From the NCBI RefSeq assembly GCF_000196895.1, contig NC_014297.1, positions 1,494,119 to 1,558,118 on the forward strand: a stretch of 64,000 nucleotides of DNA, given 5' to 3'. The DNA comes from Halalkalicoccus jeotgali B3. GTDB taxonomy: Archaea > Halobacteriota > Halobacteria > Halobacteriales > Halalkalicoccaceae. How positions within the stretch are numbered: the first letter of the stretch is position 1; each line of letters opens with the position of its first letter. The translations under genes were made by a program, and so were the position numbers. Shown piece by piece: positions 34,379 to 43,835 of the stretch. The notes beneath the pieces were generated by a model that did no database searches, was not told the DNA's origin, and worked only from the letters and a program-made list of their open reading frames with translations.

Positions 34379-36823
34379 ATGTCGCGCCACGAGCGCGCCG
34401 TCGAGCGACTCGGCGGGCTGATCACCGAGCGGCCGGGGACCATCGTCCTCGCTTTCCTCGCGGTCACGCTCCTGTTTGCGGGCGGGCTCGGGGGGACCGG
34501 CACCGAGGCGGGGACCGGCCAGTTCACCGAGGACGTCCCCGCACAGCAGGCTTTGGAGGACGTCCAGGACCGCTTTGGCCCGCGCGGCGAATCCGCCGAC
34601 ACCGCCTCGACACAGCTCATCCAACGGGGCGAGAACGTCCTGACCCGCGAGGGACTCCTGCGGATGCTCGCGCTCCAGGAGTCGGTCCTCGACCGCGAGG
34701 AGTTGCGCGCGACCGAGGCTACCAGCGCCGCGACGACGGTCGCGCGGACGATCGACCCCGAGGCGGAGACGCTCGCCCAACAGCGTGCGACCCTCCGAGA
34801 GGCCAGCGACCGCGAGGTCCGCGAGGCGGTGCGGGAAAACGCCGATAGCCCGGCGTTCACGGGCCAGCTGAGCGAGGACTTCAACGCCGAATCGGCGACC
34901 GCCTCGGCGACGATCGGGACCGTCACCCACGAGCTTCCCGGCGGCGTCTCGGGGACGACCGGCAACGACGCGAACAGCCCGATGACGCCGATCCAGCAGG
35001 AGATCGAGACGATGGCCGAGCGAAGCGACGGCCAGTTCCAAGTGTTCGGCAGCGGCATCGTCTCCGGGGAGTTCCAGACGATCATCGAGGACTCGCTGCT
35101 GATCGTCGTGCCCGCGGCCGTCGTGTTGCTGCTGTTCTTCCTGATCGTCGCCTACCGCGACCCGATCGACCTGGCGGTGGGGCTGCTCGCGCTCTCGATG
35201 ACGGTCGTCTGGACGTTCGGGTTCATGGGGCTCGCCGGGATCCCCTTCTCACAGATGCTGATCTCGGTGCCGGTGTTGTTGCTCGCGGTCGGGATCGACT
35301 TCGGGATCCACATCATCAACCGCTATCGCGAGGAACGCTCCGCGGCGGCCTCCGTCGGGGCGGCCATGGAGCGGACCACCGACCAGTTGCTCGTGGCGTT
35401 CGTGCTCGTGATCGGTACCACGGTGGTGGGGTTCGGCGCGAACTACACGAGCTCGCTCCAGCCGATCCGCGATTTCGGGCTGGTATCGGCGCTGGGGATC
35501 GCCTTTACCTTCCTCATCTTCGGGATCTTCATGCCCGCGCTGAAGGTGCTCACCGACCGCTGGCGCGAGGACAGCCCGATCCCCGAGTTCAGCTCCGAGC
35601 CGCTGGGCGAGGAGGATTCGGCGCTCGGGCGCGTACTGCCGGTCGGGGTCGCCATCGCCCGACGGGCCCCGATCGCGTTCTTGCTCGTGACGCTCGTTGC
35701 CGCCGGCGCGATGGGGGCCTACGGGAGCGAGGTCGACACCTCCTTCAGCGACGAGGACTTCCTCCCGCCCGAGGAGCAACCGGGCTACATCGAGTACCTC
35801 CCCGCCGAACTCCAGCCCGCCGAACCGCAGGTCACGGGGACGATGAACTACCTCGAGGAGACGTTCCCGCAGGGCCAGGAGGGGACGGTGATCGTCTCCA
35901 TCGACGGGCAACTCCGGGAGGACTACGCGCTCGAATCGATCCATCGGGCCGGCGAGGACCCCCCCGAGACGGTGATCCGCGATGGTCGATATGCAGACTC
36001 GCAGAGCATCATCACCGTCATCGAGCAGTACGCCGCCCAGAACCCGGAGTTCGCCGCATTGGTCGAGCGAAACGACCGCAACGGCAACGGCGTACCCGAC
36101 CAGAACCTCGAGACCATCTACGACGAACTGTACGCCTCGCCCTACGAGGACCAAGCCCGCCAGTACATCACCGAGGACTACCGCGCGGCCCAGGTCCAGT
36201 ACGCCGTCGAGGGCGACGCCGCACAGGAAGCGGTCGGCGAGGACGCCCGCGAACTCGCGGATCGTCACCGGCTGGACGCGACCGCGACCGGCGAGACGCT
36301 CGTCTTCGAGGCGGTCTCGGACGTGATCTTCGATTCGGCCGTCCGCAGCCTCGCTCTCGCGCTCGTGGCGACGGGGCTGTTCCTGATCGCGGGCTACTGG
36401 GTCGTCGCCCGCCGGCCGTCGCTCGGCGTCGTCAACCTGTTTCCCATCGCCGTCTCGATCGCCGCGCTGGCGGGGACGATGCGCTATGCGGGGATCCCCT
36501 TCAACGCGCTGACTGCGACGATCCTCTCGGTGTCGATCGGGCTCGGCGTCGACTACACCGTCCACGTCGTCCACCGGTTCGTCGACGAACTCGACGACGG
36601 CGTCGATACCCTCACGGCGCTCGATCGCACCGTCCGGGGAACCGGCGGCGCGCTCACGGGCAGCATGCTCACGACGGTCACGGGAATGGGCGTACTCGTG
36701 CTCGCGATCACGCCGATCCTCGGGCAGTTCGGACTGTTGCTCTCGATCTCGATCCTGTATGCCTATCTGGCGTCGATCATCGTGTTGCCCTCGGCGCTGG
36801 TGGTCTGGGCGCGCGTCGCCTGA
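34379..36823 (+). CDS. RND superfamily (MMPL-type) membrane transporter
   Basis: The 814 residues have twelve transmembrane segments in two sets of six, each preceded by a large outer domain (residues about 40-210 and 460-640). The helices carry the sterol-sensing-like pattern LLAVGIDFGIHIINRYREE in the first half and VSIGLGVDYTVHVVHRFVDE in the second, with the proton-relay Asp residues. The substrate could be lipid or isoprenoid. The gene follows the COG1361 protein gene directly, which probably forms its outer partner. Confidence 0.88.
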   Translation: MSRHERAVERLGGLITERPGTIVLAFLAVTLLFAGGLGGTGTEAGTGQFTEDVPAQQALEDVQDRFGPRGESADTASTQLIQRGENVLTREGLLRMLALQESVLDREELRATEATSAATTVARTIDPEAETLAQQRATLREASDREVREAVRENADSPAFTGQLSEDFNAESATASATIGTVTHELPGGVSGTTGNDANSPMTPIQQEIETMAERSDGQFQVFGSGIVSGEFQTIIEDSLLIVVPAAVVLLLFFLIVAYRDPIDLAVGLLALSMTVVWTFGFMGLAGIPFSQMLISVPVLLLAVGIDFGIHIINRYREERSAAASVGAAMERTTDQLLVAFVLVIGTTVVGFGANYTSSLQPIRDFGLVSALGIAFTFLIFGIFMPALKVLTDRWREDSPIPEFSSEPLGEEDSALGRVLPVGVAIARRAPIAFLLVTLVAAGAMGAYGSEVDTSFSDEDFLPPEEQPGYIEYLPAELQPAEPQVTGTMNYLEETFPQGQEGTVIVSIDGQLREDYALESIHRAGEDPPETVIRDGRYADSQSIITVIEQYAAQNPEFAALVERNDRNGNGVPDQNLETIYDELYASPYEDQARQYITEDYRAAQVQYAVEGDAAQEAVGEDARELADRHRLDATATGETLVFEAVSDVIFDSAVRSLALALVATGLFLIAGYWVVARRPSLGVVNLFPIAVSIAALAGTMRYAGIPFNALTATILSVSIGLGVDYTVHVVHRFVDELDDGVDTLTALDRTVRGTGGALTGSMLTTVTGMGVLVLAITPILGQFGLLLSISILYAYLASIIVLPSALVVWARVA

Positions 36824-36861
36824 TCCGAAACCCTTACTCCCCGTCCGGGGGTGCTTCCGGT

Positions 36862-37140
36862 ATGAGCGATCAGTCCGTCGACGGCGAGGAGGTTCGCCAC
36901 GTCGCCGCCCTCGCGCGGGTCGACCTCGACGAGGCGGAGGTCGAGGCCTTCGCCGAGCAGTTCGGCGAGATCCTCGACGCCTTCGAGACACTGGACGAGG
37001 TACCCGAGGTCGAGCGTGAGGACGACCTCGAGAACGTGATGCGCGAAGACGAGGTGCGCGAAAGCCTCGACCGGGAGGAGGCACTGCGCAACGCCCCCGA
37101 AAGCGAGGACGGCTACTTCAAGGGGCCGAGCGTCTCATGA
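36862..37140 (+). CDS. gatC: Asp-tRNA(Asn)/Glu-tRNA(Gln) amidotransferase subunit C
   Basis: The 92-residue protein has the GatC pattern VRHVAALARVDLDEAEVEAF, the FGEILDAFETLDEVPEVE helix, and an acidic C-terminal arm ending NAPESEDGYFKGPSV, in which the Phe-Lys-Gly-Pro stretch wraps GatA. Its stop overlaps the gatA start (ATGA), so they are cotranscribed. The gatB gene is not in the window. Confidence 0.95.
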   Translation: MSDQSVDGEEVRHVAALARVDLDEAEVEAFAEQFGEILDAFETLDEVPEVEREDDLENVMREDEVRESLDREEALRNAPESEDGYFKGPSVS

Positions 37141-38402
37141 GCGGGATCTTCATCACCGAAGAGCACATCGAGGGCGACTCCGAGGGACCCCTTTCGGGCG
37201 CTACCGTCGCCGTCAAGGACAACATCAGCACCGAGGGCGTGCGCACGACCTGTGGGTCGGCGATGCTCACGGAGTACGTCCCACCATACGACGCGACGGT
37301 AATCGAGCGCCTGAAGGCGGCGGGCGCGGAGATCGTCGGCAAGGCGAACATGGACGAGTTCGGGATGGGGAGTACGACCGAGACCTCGGCGTTCGGTCCC
37401 GCGCCCAATCCCGCCGCCGAGGGGCGAGTTCCGGGCGGTTCGTCGGGCGGGTCGGCGGCGGCGGTCGCCGCCGGCGAGGCCGACGTCGCGCTGGGGACCG
37501 ACACGGGCGGGTCGGTCAGGAACCCGGCGGCGTTCTGTGGGGTCGTCGGGATCAAGCCCACTTACGGGCTGGTCTCGCGATACGGGCTGATCGCCTACGC
37601 CAACTCGCTCGAACAGATCGGGCCGCTCGCGCCTACCGTCGAGGACGCCGCCCGCCTGCTCGACGTCATTTCGGGCCCGGACGAGCGGGATGCGACGACG
37701 CGAGCGGAGGGGAAAAACAGTGACTACGCGAGTAGCGCCGACGGCGACGTCGAGGGGCTCTCGATCGGGGTTCCGACGGAACTCGTCGAAGGGGCCGACG
37801 AGGGCGTCAGGGAGACCTTCTGGGACGCGATCGCGACCCTCGAATCCCGGGGTGCGAGCTACCACGAGGTGAGCCTGCCCTCGATCGAGCACGCCGTCGC
37901 GGCCTACTACGTGATCGCGATGTCCGAGGCCTCCTCGAACCTCGCGCGCTTCGACGGGGTGCGCTACGGCCCCGCGACCGACCGCGAGGGCGACTGGAAC
38001 GAGGTCTTTTCGGCCGTGCGCGAGCGGGGCTTCGGCGAGGAGGTCAAACGCCGGATCCTGCTGGGGACCTACGCCCTCTCGGCGGGCTATCACGAGAAAT
38101 ACTACAAGAAGGCCCAGGACGCCCGCGCGTGGGTGAAACAGGACTTCGACGACGCGCTCGCGGAGGCGGACGTGCTCGCGAGCCCGACGATGCCGGTTCC
38201 CCCCTTCGAGGCCGGCGAGAGCCTGGAGGACCCCCTCCAGATGTACCTCTCGGATGCGAACACCGTCCCGGTGAACCTCGCGAACCTGCCGGCGATCTCG
38301 GTGCCCGCCGGCGAGACCGACGGTCTGCCGGTGGGGCTGCAGCTGATCGGGCCCGAATTCGGCGAGCGACGGATCATCCGGGCGGCGAGCGCGCTCGAAT
38401 AG
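37137..38402 (+). CDS. gatA: Asp-tRNA(Asn)/Glu-tRNA(Gln) amidotransferase subunit A
   Basis: The 421-residue amidase-signature enzyme has the catalytic Lys in VAVKDNISTEG, the Ser-cisSer-Lys triad (GRVPGGSSGGSAAAVAAG and TDTGGSVRNPAAFCG), and the C-terminal NLPAISVPAGETDGLPVGLQ. It releases ammonia from glutamine for transamidation of Asp-tRNA(Asn). It is shorter than many bacterial GatA (about 480) because the N-terminal helices are reduced. The stop touches the stop of the convergent NTF2-like gene with no spacer. Confidence 0.95.
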   Translation: MSGIFITEEHIEGDSEGPLSGATVAVKDNISTEGVRTTCGSAMLTEYVPPYDATVIERLKAAGAEIVGKANMDEFGMGSTTETSAFGPAPNPAAEGRVPGGSSGGSAAAVAAGEADVALGTDTGGSVRNPAAFCGVVGIKPTYGLVSRYGLIAYANSLEQIGPLAPTVEDAARLLDVISGPDERDATTRAEGKNSDYASSADGDVEGLSIGVPTELVEGADEGVRETFWDAIATLESRGASYHEVSLPSIEHAVAAYYVIAMSEASSNLARFDGVRYGPATDREGDWNEVFSAVRERGFGEEVKRRILLGTYALSAGYHEKYYKKAQDARAWVKQDFDDALAEADVLASPTMPVPPFEAGESLEDPLQMYLSDANTVPVNLANLPAISVPAGETDGLPVGLQLIGPEFGERRIIRAASALE

Positions 38403-38753
38403 TCAGTCCTTCGGGGAGACCTTCCCCGCGAAGGTCTGGAACTCGATGATCTCGTCGGGAATGTAGAACGTGTCGGTCGCAAACTCGTAGACGTTTTCGG
38501 GCGTTTCGGCGTGCCAGATGATATAACCGAACTCTCCCTCGGTCAGCTGTTCGTCCATCGTGATCGTCGCCTCGGGGTCGGCGAACTCCGCGAACAGGTC
38601 CTCAAACAGCCCTTCGATCTCCTCGCGGCCGCGAAACGTCCCCATGTTGGTGACGACGACCGACCCGTCGGTGTAGTCCTCCATGACTCCCGTGAGGTCC
38701 TGTTCGGCGAACGTCTCTAAGTGGTGGTCGAGAACGGATTCAGTCGTGTTCAT
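38403..38753 (-). CDS. NTF2-like / SnoaL-like family protein
   Basis: The 116 residues have the cone-shaped NTF2-like pattern: HLETFAEQDLTGVMEDYTDGSVVVTNMGTFRGREEIEGLFEDLFAE (helix-strand-helix) followed by strands EFGYIIWHAETPENVYEFATDTFYI. These proteins bind or transform small hydrophobic ligands; nothing specific is readable. The start MNTTESVLDH is preferred because the preceding ATG adds four residues with no support. Confidence 0.8.
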   Translation of the reverse strand: MNTTESVLDHHLETFAEQDLTGVMEDYTDGSVVVTNMGTFRGREEIEGLFEDLFAEFADPEATITMDEQLTEGEFGYIIWHAETPENVYEFATDTFYIPDEIIEFQTFAGKVSPKD

Positions 38754-38825
38754 GATGTATCTCACGTCCCGTCGGCTATGCGACAGGGACGGACGGAGTT
38801 CGACACGACAAATGATAAAGGTTCG

Positions 38826-39176
38826 TCAGCGCTCGTAGGCGAGGTTCATGATCCACTGCGAGAAGGCGTCGCTATTGGCGTCGATTTCCTCCTCGCCGAT
38901 AAAGGGCGAGAGCATGTCCCCGGCCATCAGCAACGAGAAGTCCAGATCACGCGCCGCCGGCGTGAGCAGGTAGGTGTTGTGACCGTTGTAGACGGTGTCG
39001 TGGCGCTCGATCAGCTCGGCTTGGGCGAGCTTGTCGACGATGCGGCTACCCTTGCGCGAGGAGACGTCCAGTTCCTTCCAGAAGTCGCTCTGGTGGATCC
39101 CCCCGCTCTGGCGGACGAGTTCGAGGCCGGCACGTTCGTCCTCCGACAGCTCGGCTTCGAGTTCGGCGGCGCTCAT
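38826..39176 (-). CDS. Winged-helix (MarR-like) DNA-binding protein
   Basis: The 116-residue protein contains a helix-turn-helix in GIHQSDFWKELDVSSRKGSRIVDKL (residues 26-50) and a wing-like IERHDTVYNGHNTYLLTP, then a helical C-terminus with SLLMAGDMLSPFIGEEE. I recognise it as a common haloarchaeal DNA-binding type that lacks a named family in my memory (possibly DUF7343-like). The chosen start MSAAELEAELSEDE is acidic and helical, and upstream sequence is in a spacer. The function is presumably transcriptional regulation. Confidence 0.78.
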   Translation of the reverse strand: MSAAELEAELSEDERAGLELVRQSGGIHQSDFWKELDVSSRKGSRIVDKLAQAELIERHDTVYNGHNTYLLTPAARDLDFSLLMAGDMLSPFIGEEEIDANSDAFSQWIMNLAYER

Positions 39177-39260
39177 ACCCGTACAACGCCGCCCGACGCC
39201 TTTAACGTTGACCGTCCGCGACCGGGAGGATTCATGGAGTAGTCCTCCGTAGGCCCCGTC

Positions 39261-40367
39261 ATGACTCCTGAGGAGCTTCGCGCCGAGACGCCCGGCTTCG
39301 AGAACTGCACCTACCTCAACACGGGCGCAAGCGGCCCCAGCCCCCGCCGAGTCGTCGAGGCCGCGACCGGCTTTCTCGAACGCCATGAGTACGAAACGCC
39401 CGCCGGTGAGGGGATGTACGTCGCCGCCGACGCGGTCTACGAGGAGGCCCGCGAGGCGGTGGCAGGTCTGTTGAACACCGACGAGCGACGGGTCGCGCTG
39501 ACCCAGAGCACGACCGACGGGATCAACCGGATCGCGAGCGCGATGGATTTCGAGCCCGGCGACGTCGTGGTTCGGACTGACCTCGAACACTCCGCCGGAA
39601 TCCTGCCGTGGCAGCGACTCGCGGACGTTCACGACCTCGAAATCCGGATCCTCGAAACCCGCGAGGGACGGATCGATCCCGAAGAGTACGCCGAGGCGGT
39701 CGCGGACGCCCGGTTGGCCTGTTTCAGCGCGCTCACGTGGACGCACGGGACGCGACTACCAGTCCGAAAGCTGGTCGAGATCGCCCACGACGCCGGCGCG
39801 CGCACCCTGGTCGATGCCGTCCAGATGCCCGGACAGACGGGACTGGACGTCGAGGCGTGGGGCGCGGACGCGGTCGCCGCGGCGGGGCATAAGTGGCTGC
39901 TCGGGACGTGGGGTGCGGGGTTTCTCGCCGTCTCGCCCGACTTCCTCGCGGAGCTCGAACCCCGATCGGTGGGCTATCGCAGCGTGGCCGAACCGGACGC
40001 CGAGGCCTACGCCTTCCACGAGGGGGCCCGTCGTCTCGAGATCGGCACGACGAACCCCGCGCCCTACGCCGCGCTCACCGAGGCCATCGAAACGATGGAT
40101 CGTGTGGGGTACGGCCGGATCGAATCCCGGATCGCCGGGCTGACCGACCGGCTCAAGGACGGGCTGGACGAAGAGCGCCTGTACAGTCCCCGGGAGTACG
40201 AGAGCGGGCTGGTCACGTTCGCCGACGAGGACCCCGAGGCCACGGTCGAGCGGCTGGGCGAGGCGGGGATCCGGGTCCGGACGCTCCCGGGCCCGGAGGC
40301 GATCCGCGCGTCGGTCCACGCGATAAACACCGAGGCCGACGTCGACGCGCTACTCGAGGCGCTCTGA
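39261..40367 (+). CDS. Class V aminotransferase / cysteine-desulfurase-like PLP enzyme
   Basis: The 368 residues show YLNTGASGPSPRRVVEA, the PLP phosphate-binding stretch TQSTTDGINRIASAMDF, the PLP-ring His in TDLEHSAGILPW, the Asp in TLVDAVQMPGQ, and the Schiff-base Lys in AAGHKWLLGTWG. There is no cysteine-desulfurase active-site Cys loop evident, so an isopenicillin-N epimerase-like or aminotransferase role is more likely. It converges on menE and overlaps it by 18 bases. Confidence 0.85.
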   Translation: MTPEELRAETPGFENCTYLNTGASGPSPRRVVEAATGFLERHEYETPAGEGMYVAADAVYEEAREAVAGLLNTDERRVALTQSTTDGINRIASAMDFEPGDVVVRTDLEHSAGILPWQRLADVHDLEIRILETREGRIDPEEYAEAVADARLACFSALTWTHGTRLPVRKLVEIAHDAGARTLVDAVQMPGQTGLDVEAWGADAVAAAGHKWLLGTWGAGFLAVSPDFLAELEPRSVGYRSVAEPDAEAYAFHEGARRLEIGTTNPAPYAALTEAIETMDRVGYGRIESRIAGLTDRLKDGLDEERLYSPREYESGLVTFADEDPEATVERLGEAGIRVRTLPGPEAIRASVHAINTEADVDALLEAL

Positions 40368-41801
40368 GCGCTCGGCGAGGCGGTCGCGGACGGTCTCGCG
40401 GTCGACCGTCCCCGAGACGGTCCGGGGCAGCGAGTCGGCAAACGCGATCGTCTTCGGGCGCTTGTAATCCGCGAGTCTGCCCTCACAGAACGCCCGGAGC
40501 GCCGCCTCGCTCGCCTCGCCGACCACTAGCGCACAGACGCGTTCGCCCCACTCGGGGTCGGGCAGGCCAACGACCGCACACGCCTCGACATCGGGATGCT
40601 CGCGCAGGATACGGGCGACGTCTGCGGGATGGACGTTCTCGCCGCCGGTGATGATCGCGTCGTCGACCCGGCCGAGCACCCGGATCGAACCGTCGGGCTC
40701 GACGACCCCGAGGTCGCCGGTCCGAAAGCCGTAGGGGCCAAAGACCCGGTCGGTCGTTTCCGGGTCGCCGTAGTAGCCCGTCGTGACCGTCGGTCCCGAG
40801 ACGACGAGTTCGCCGGGTTCGCCGGGCGCGAGGGGCTCCTCCCCGTCGAGTGCCCGAACGCGGGTGAACGCGAGCGGTCGGCCGGCCCGGTCGGGGTTCG
40901 CGTACGCCTCGGCGGGCCGGGCGGTCGCGACCTGCGAGGCCGTCTCGGTCATGCCGTAGGTGGGGTGGATCGGGACTCCCCGCTCCTCACAGCGCGCGAT
41001 CAGTTCCGGCGGGGTCGGCGCACCGCCCGTGAGGGCGAACCGGAGCGACTCGGGGAACTCACCTGCGTCGAGCAGGCGGTCGAGCATCGTCGGAACCACG
41101 GAGACGCCCGTGACTTCGTGGTCGTGGAGGTGCGAGAGCGCCCGCCCGGCGTCGAACCTGTCCGGGAGGACGACGCAGGTGCCGTAGAGCGCCGAGCGGA
41201 CGATCGGCGCGAGCCCGCCCATGTGATACCCCGCCAGCGGGTCGTACCAGCGGTCCTCTGGCAGGACCCCCAGCCGGAACGCGGAGGCGACGGCGCTCGA
41301 AACGAGGTTCCGGCCGGTGAGGACGACCGCCTTTGGCTGACCCGTGGTCCCCGAGGTAAAGAGCATGACGCGGGGGGCGTCGGGCGGCGGGTCCTCGGCG
41401 ACGAATTCGGCGGGCTCCGTGGCGCTCGCCTGGAGCGATTCGACTGGGACCTCGGCGATCGACCGGGCCCGTTCTGCGTGTGGTCGACCGGCCAGAAGCG
41501 CCACGAGGTCGACGCACGCGAGTCGCTCGCGTAGCTCTCGCTCGGCGAGGTGCGTATCGAGCGGGACGAGGACCGCACCGATCCGCCACGTTGCGTGGAC
41601 CACCCGGGCAAAGTCGGGGCCGGTGTCCGCGAGCACACCGAGTTGATCGCCCGGGCGAACCCCGAGCGCCCACAACCGACCGGCGGTTCGTTCTACCGCC
41701 CGGTCCAGTTCGGCGTAGGTCCACCGCTCGTCGGCCCCGGCGTCGAGAAGCGCTGTCGAGTCAGGACCCGAGTGTCGCTGGGAGGCGACCGGATCACGCA
41801 T
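40350..41801 (-). CDS. menE: o-Succinylbenzoate-CoA ligase
   Basis: The 483-residue acyl-adenylating enzyme has the P-loop LFTSGTTGQPKAVVL, IHPTYGMTETASQV, FRTGDLGVVEPDGSIRVLGR, and the C-terminal DYKRPKTIAF. The A10-like position reads PRTVSGTVDRE: the usual catalytic Lys of PKTxSGK is Thr here. The MenE call rests on the overlap (8 bases) with menC upstream in the menaquinone cluster. It activates o-succinylbenzoate with CoA before ring closure by MenB. It is downstream-most in the menA-menC-menE run. Confidence 0.9.
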   Translation of the reverse strand: MRDPVASQRHSGPDSTALLDAGADERWTYAELDRAVERTAGRLWALGVRPGDQLGVLADTGPDFARVVHATWRIGAVLVPLDTHLAERELRERLACVDLVALLAGRPHAERARSIAEVPVESLQASATEPAEFVAEDPPPDAPRVMLFTSGTTGQPKAVVLTGRNLVSSAVASAFRLGVLPEDRWYDPLAGYHMGGLAPIVRSALYGTCVVLPDRFDAGRALSHLHDHEVTGVSVVPTMLDRLLDAGEFPESLRFALTGGAPTPPELIARCEERGVPIHPTYGMTETASQVATARPAEAYANPDRAGRPLAFTRVRALDGEEPLAPGEPGELVVSGPTVTTGYYGDPETTDRVFGPYGFRTGDLGVVEPDGSIRVLGRVDDAIITGGENVHPADVARILREHPDVEACAVVGLPDPEWGERVCALVVGEASEAALRAFCEGRLADYKRPKTIAFADSLPRTVSGTVDRETVRDRLAERSERLE

Positions 41802-42813
41802 CTGCCCCACCCCCAGTCCACGGGCCGTCGGTCCCCAGTCCCGGACCCCGCGGGACCGCGACCGTCCCCGCGCGAACGGGCGCAGGGTCGGGCGCGAGAT
41901 CAGCCGCCAGCAGGTCCGCGGTCGCGAGCCCGCAGGCGCGCTCGATCCCGAGCGCCGCGGCGGCATGGATCGCGCCGGTCCGGGCGATCACGGCGTCGAT
42001 GGTCGTCGTGACCACGACCCCAACACCCTCGGCGCGGAGTCGGGAGCCTACCTCGACGACCCGATCGACCCCGCCAAGCGCCATCGGCTTCAGGACGAAG
42101 ACGTCCGCGACGTCCGCGACCCCCTCGATCTCGTCGGGCGTGTGCCCGGCCAGCGACTCGTCGAGCGCGAGCGGTATCCGACGGGGGAGTTCGCGGTGGC
42201 CCGCGATGTCGTCGGCCGAAAGCGGCTGTTCGACGAGAGCGATGTCGAACTCGGCGAGCCCGTCCAGTGCGTGCTCGGCCTCCTCGCGACTCCAGCCGCC
42301 GTTGGCATCGACCCGTATCGCGGGCCCCGGCCCGACCGCCTCGCGGACCGCGCGGATCCGCTTGAGATCCGACTCGACCGACCGCGCGCCGACTTTGCAC
42401 TTGACCGTTCGGAACCCGCTCTCGACGGCCTCACGGGCGGCCGCGGCGCTCCCTTCGGGCGAGCCGTCGCCGACCGTCGCGTTGACCGCCACCGTCCCGG
42501 TCAGGTCCTCGTCCCCGCCGAGGTGTCGAGAGAGGGGGACCGCACGCTCGCGGGCCGCCCCATCGGCGAGCGCGAGCGAGACCGCGTGGCGTGCGGCCGG
42601 ACGATCGTCGAGGGTCGCAAGCGCGGCGTCGGGGTCCTCGATCCCCGAGAGGGCCTCCCGACACTCTTCGACGGACTCGGTCCAGCCGGGAAGCGGCGTC
42701 GCCTCGCCAACGCCGCCGCCGATCCGGACCGCGAACCCCCTGCGCTCGCGGATATCGCCGCCGGCGGTCGAGAGCGGCGTTTTCAGGGGCAGGGAGAACT
42801 CCTCACAGTTCAT
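41794..42813 (-). CDS. menC: o-Succinylbenzoate synthase
   Basis: The 339-residue enolase-superfamily enzyme has VKCKVG with the KxK base, VDANGGW, VEQPLSADD, the Asp in LALDESLAG, and LKPMALGGVDRV with the second catalytic Lys. It dehydrates SHCHC to o-succinylbenzoate. It overlaps the start of menE by 8 bases and the stop of menA by 4, so menA-menC-menE are translated from one message. Confidence 0.94.
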   Translation of the reverse strand: MNCEEFSLPLKTPLSTAGGDIRERRGFAVRIGGGVGEATPLPGWTESVEECREALSGIEDPDAALATLDDRPAARHAVSLALADGAARERAVPLSRHLGGDEDLTGTVAVNATVGDGSPEGSAAAAREAVESGFRTVKCKVGARSVESDLKRIRAVREAVGPGPAIRVDANGGWSREEAEHALDGLAEFDIALVEQPLSADDIAGHRELPRRIPLALDESLAGHTPDEIEGVADVADVFVLKPMALGGVDRVVEVGSRLRAEGVGVVVTTTIDAVIARTGAIHAAAALGIERACGLATADLLAADLAPDPAPVRAGTVAVPRGPGLGTDGPWTGGGADA

Positions 42814-43745
42814 CCGATCACCAGCCCGACGGCGAACAGCGCGGCAAAGGCCGCGAGTAGCTTGCCGGTGCGTTCGAGCGCCGGATTGAGCGCCTCACCG
42901 GAGGTCTCCGAGAGCAGCGTCCGGAGGACTGAGGCGGCATACGGGACGGTAAGATACGGCAGGAGGACCGGGAGGCCAAAACCCGTCGCGAGGAACCACA
43001 GCGGGGTGAGATACGCCAGCGCGAACAGCGCGGCGTACTCGAAGCGACTGAAGCGATACCCCAGCAACACCGCCAGCGTCCGCTTGCCGGTCTCACGATC
43101 GGTCTCGCGGTCCCGGACGTTGTTGACCACGAGGACCGCCGTCGCGAGCGCGGCGACCGGCAGGCTGGCGACGACCGCCTCGGTGCTGACCGTGCCGGGA
43201 GGGACCCACAGCGGGAACGGGTCGGCGAGCAGTGCTGCGGCCTGTACGTAGTAGGTTCCGGTGACGGCGACCAGCCCGAAGAAGACGAACACGAAGAGGT
43301 CGCCGAGGCCACGATAGCCGTAGGGGTATGGGCCACCGGTGTAGGCGATTCCCGAGGCGATGCTCGCGAGACCGATGACGAGGATCGGAACGCCGCCGAC
43401 GGAGACGAGGTAGGTCCCCACGAGGACGGCGAGCGCGAAGGTAAGAGCCATCGCGCGCTTGACCTCCTCGGGTTCGATCAGCCCCGACTGGGTCACCCGA
43501 GTAAAGCCCTCCCGCTCGTCGGTGTCGGCACCCTTGATGGCGTCGTAGTAGTCGTTCGCGAAGTTCGTCCCGACTTGGATCAGCGTCGCGCCCACGAACG
43601 CCGCCAGCGCCGGCAGCGGGGCGAAGACGCCCGCATCGAGCGCGAGTCCGACCCCGACGAGGATCGGCGCCGCGGCCACCGGAAGCGTCTGGGGGCGGGC
43701 GGCCATCAGCCACGCTTTCCGCCGGGAGACGTCGACCGTACTCAT
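42810..43745 (-). CDS. menA: 1,4-Dihydroxy-2-naphthoate polyprenyltransferase
   Basis: The 311-residue UbiA-family enzyme has about nine hydrophobic helices and the two Asp-rich prenyl-diphosphate motifs NFANDYYDAIKGAD and NNVRDRETDRETGKRTLAV. It attaches the isoprenoid chain to dihydroxynaphthoate. The start MSTVDVSRRKAWLMAARPQT was selected for its conserved RP-T entry. menC follows with a 4-base overlap. Confidence 0.95.
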   Translation of the reverse strand: MSTVDVSRRKAWLMAARPQTLPVAAAPILVGVGLALDAGVFAPLPALAAFVGATLIQVGTNFANDYYDAIKGADTDEREGFTRVTQSGLIEPEEVKRAMALTFALAVLVGTYLVSVGGVPILVIGLASIASGIAYTGGPYPYGYRGLGDLFVFVFFGLVAVTGTYYVQAAALLADPFPLWVPPGTVSTEAVVASLPVAALATAVLVVNNVRDRETDRETGKRTLAVLLGYRFSRFEYAALFALAYLTPLWFLATGFGLPVLLPYLTVPYAASVLRTLLSETSGEALNPALERTGKLLAAFAALFAVGLVIG

Positions 43746-43835
43746 TCGGTCCCCCTTACCGGCGGCGGCGCATAGCGCCTGTGGTTCGGCCCGGTGTCGG
43801 GAAAAATATTTGATATGAGAGAACAAGTACCACAT

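Noticed and set aside
33035-37084. Long minus-strand open frames (611 and 668 codons) under the S-layer-like and RND genes
   Set aside because: They mirror well-conserved sense genes and have Arg/Asp-rich shadow composition without motifs.
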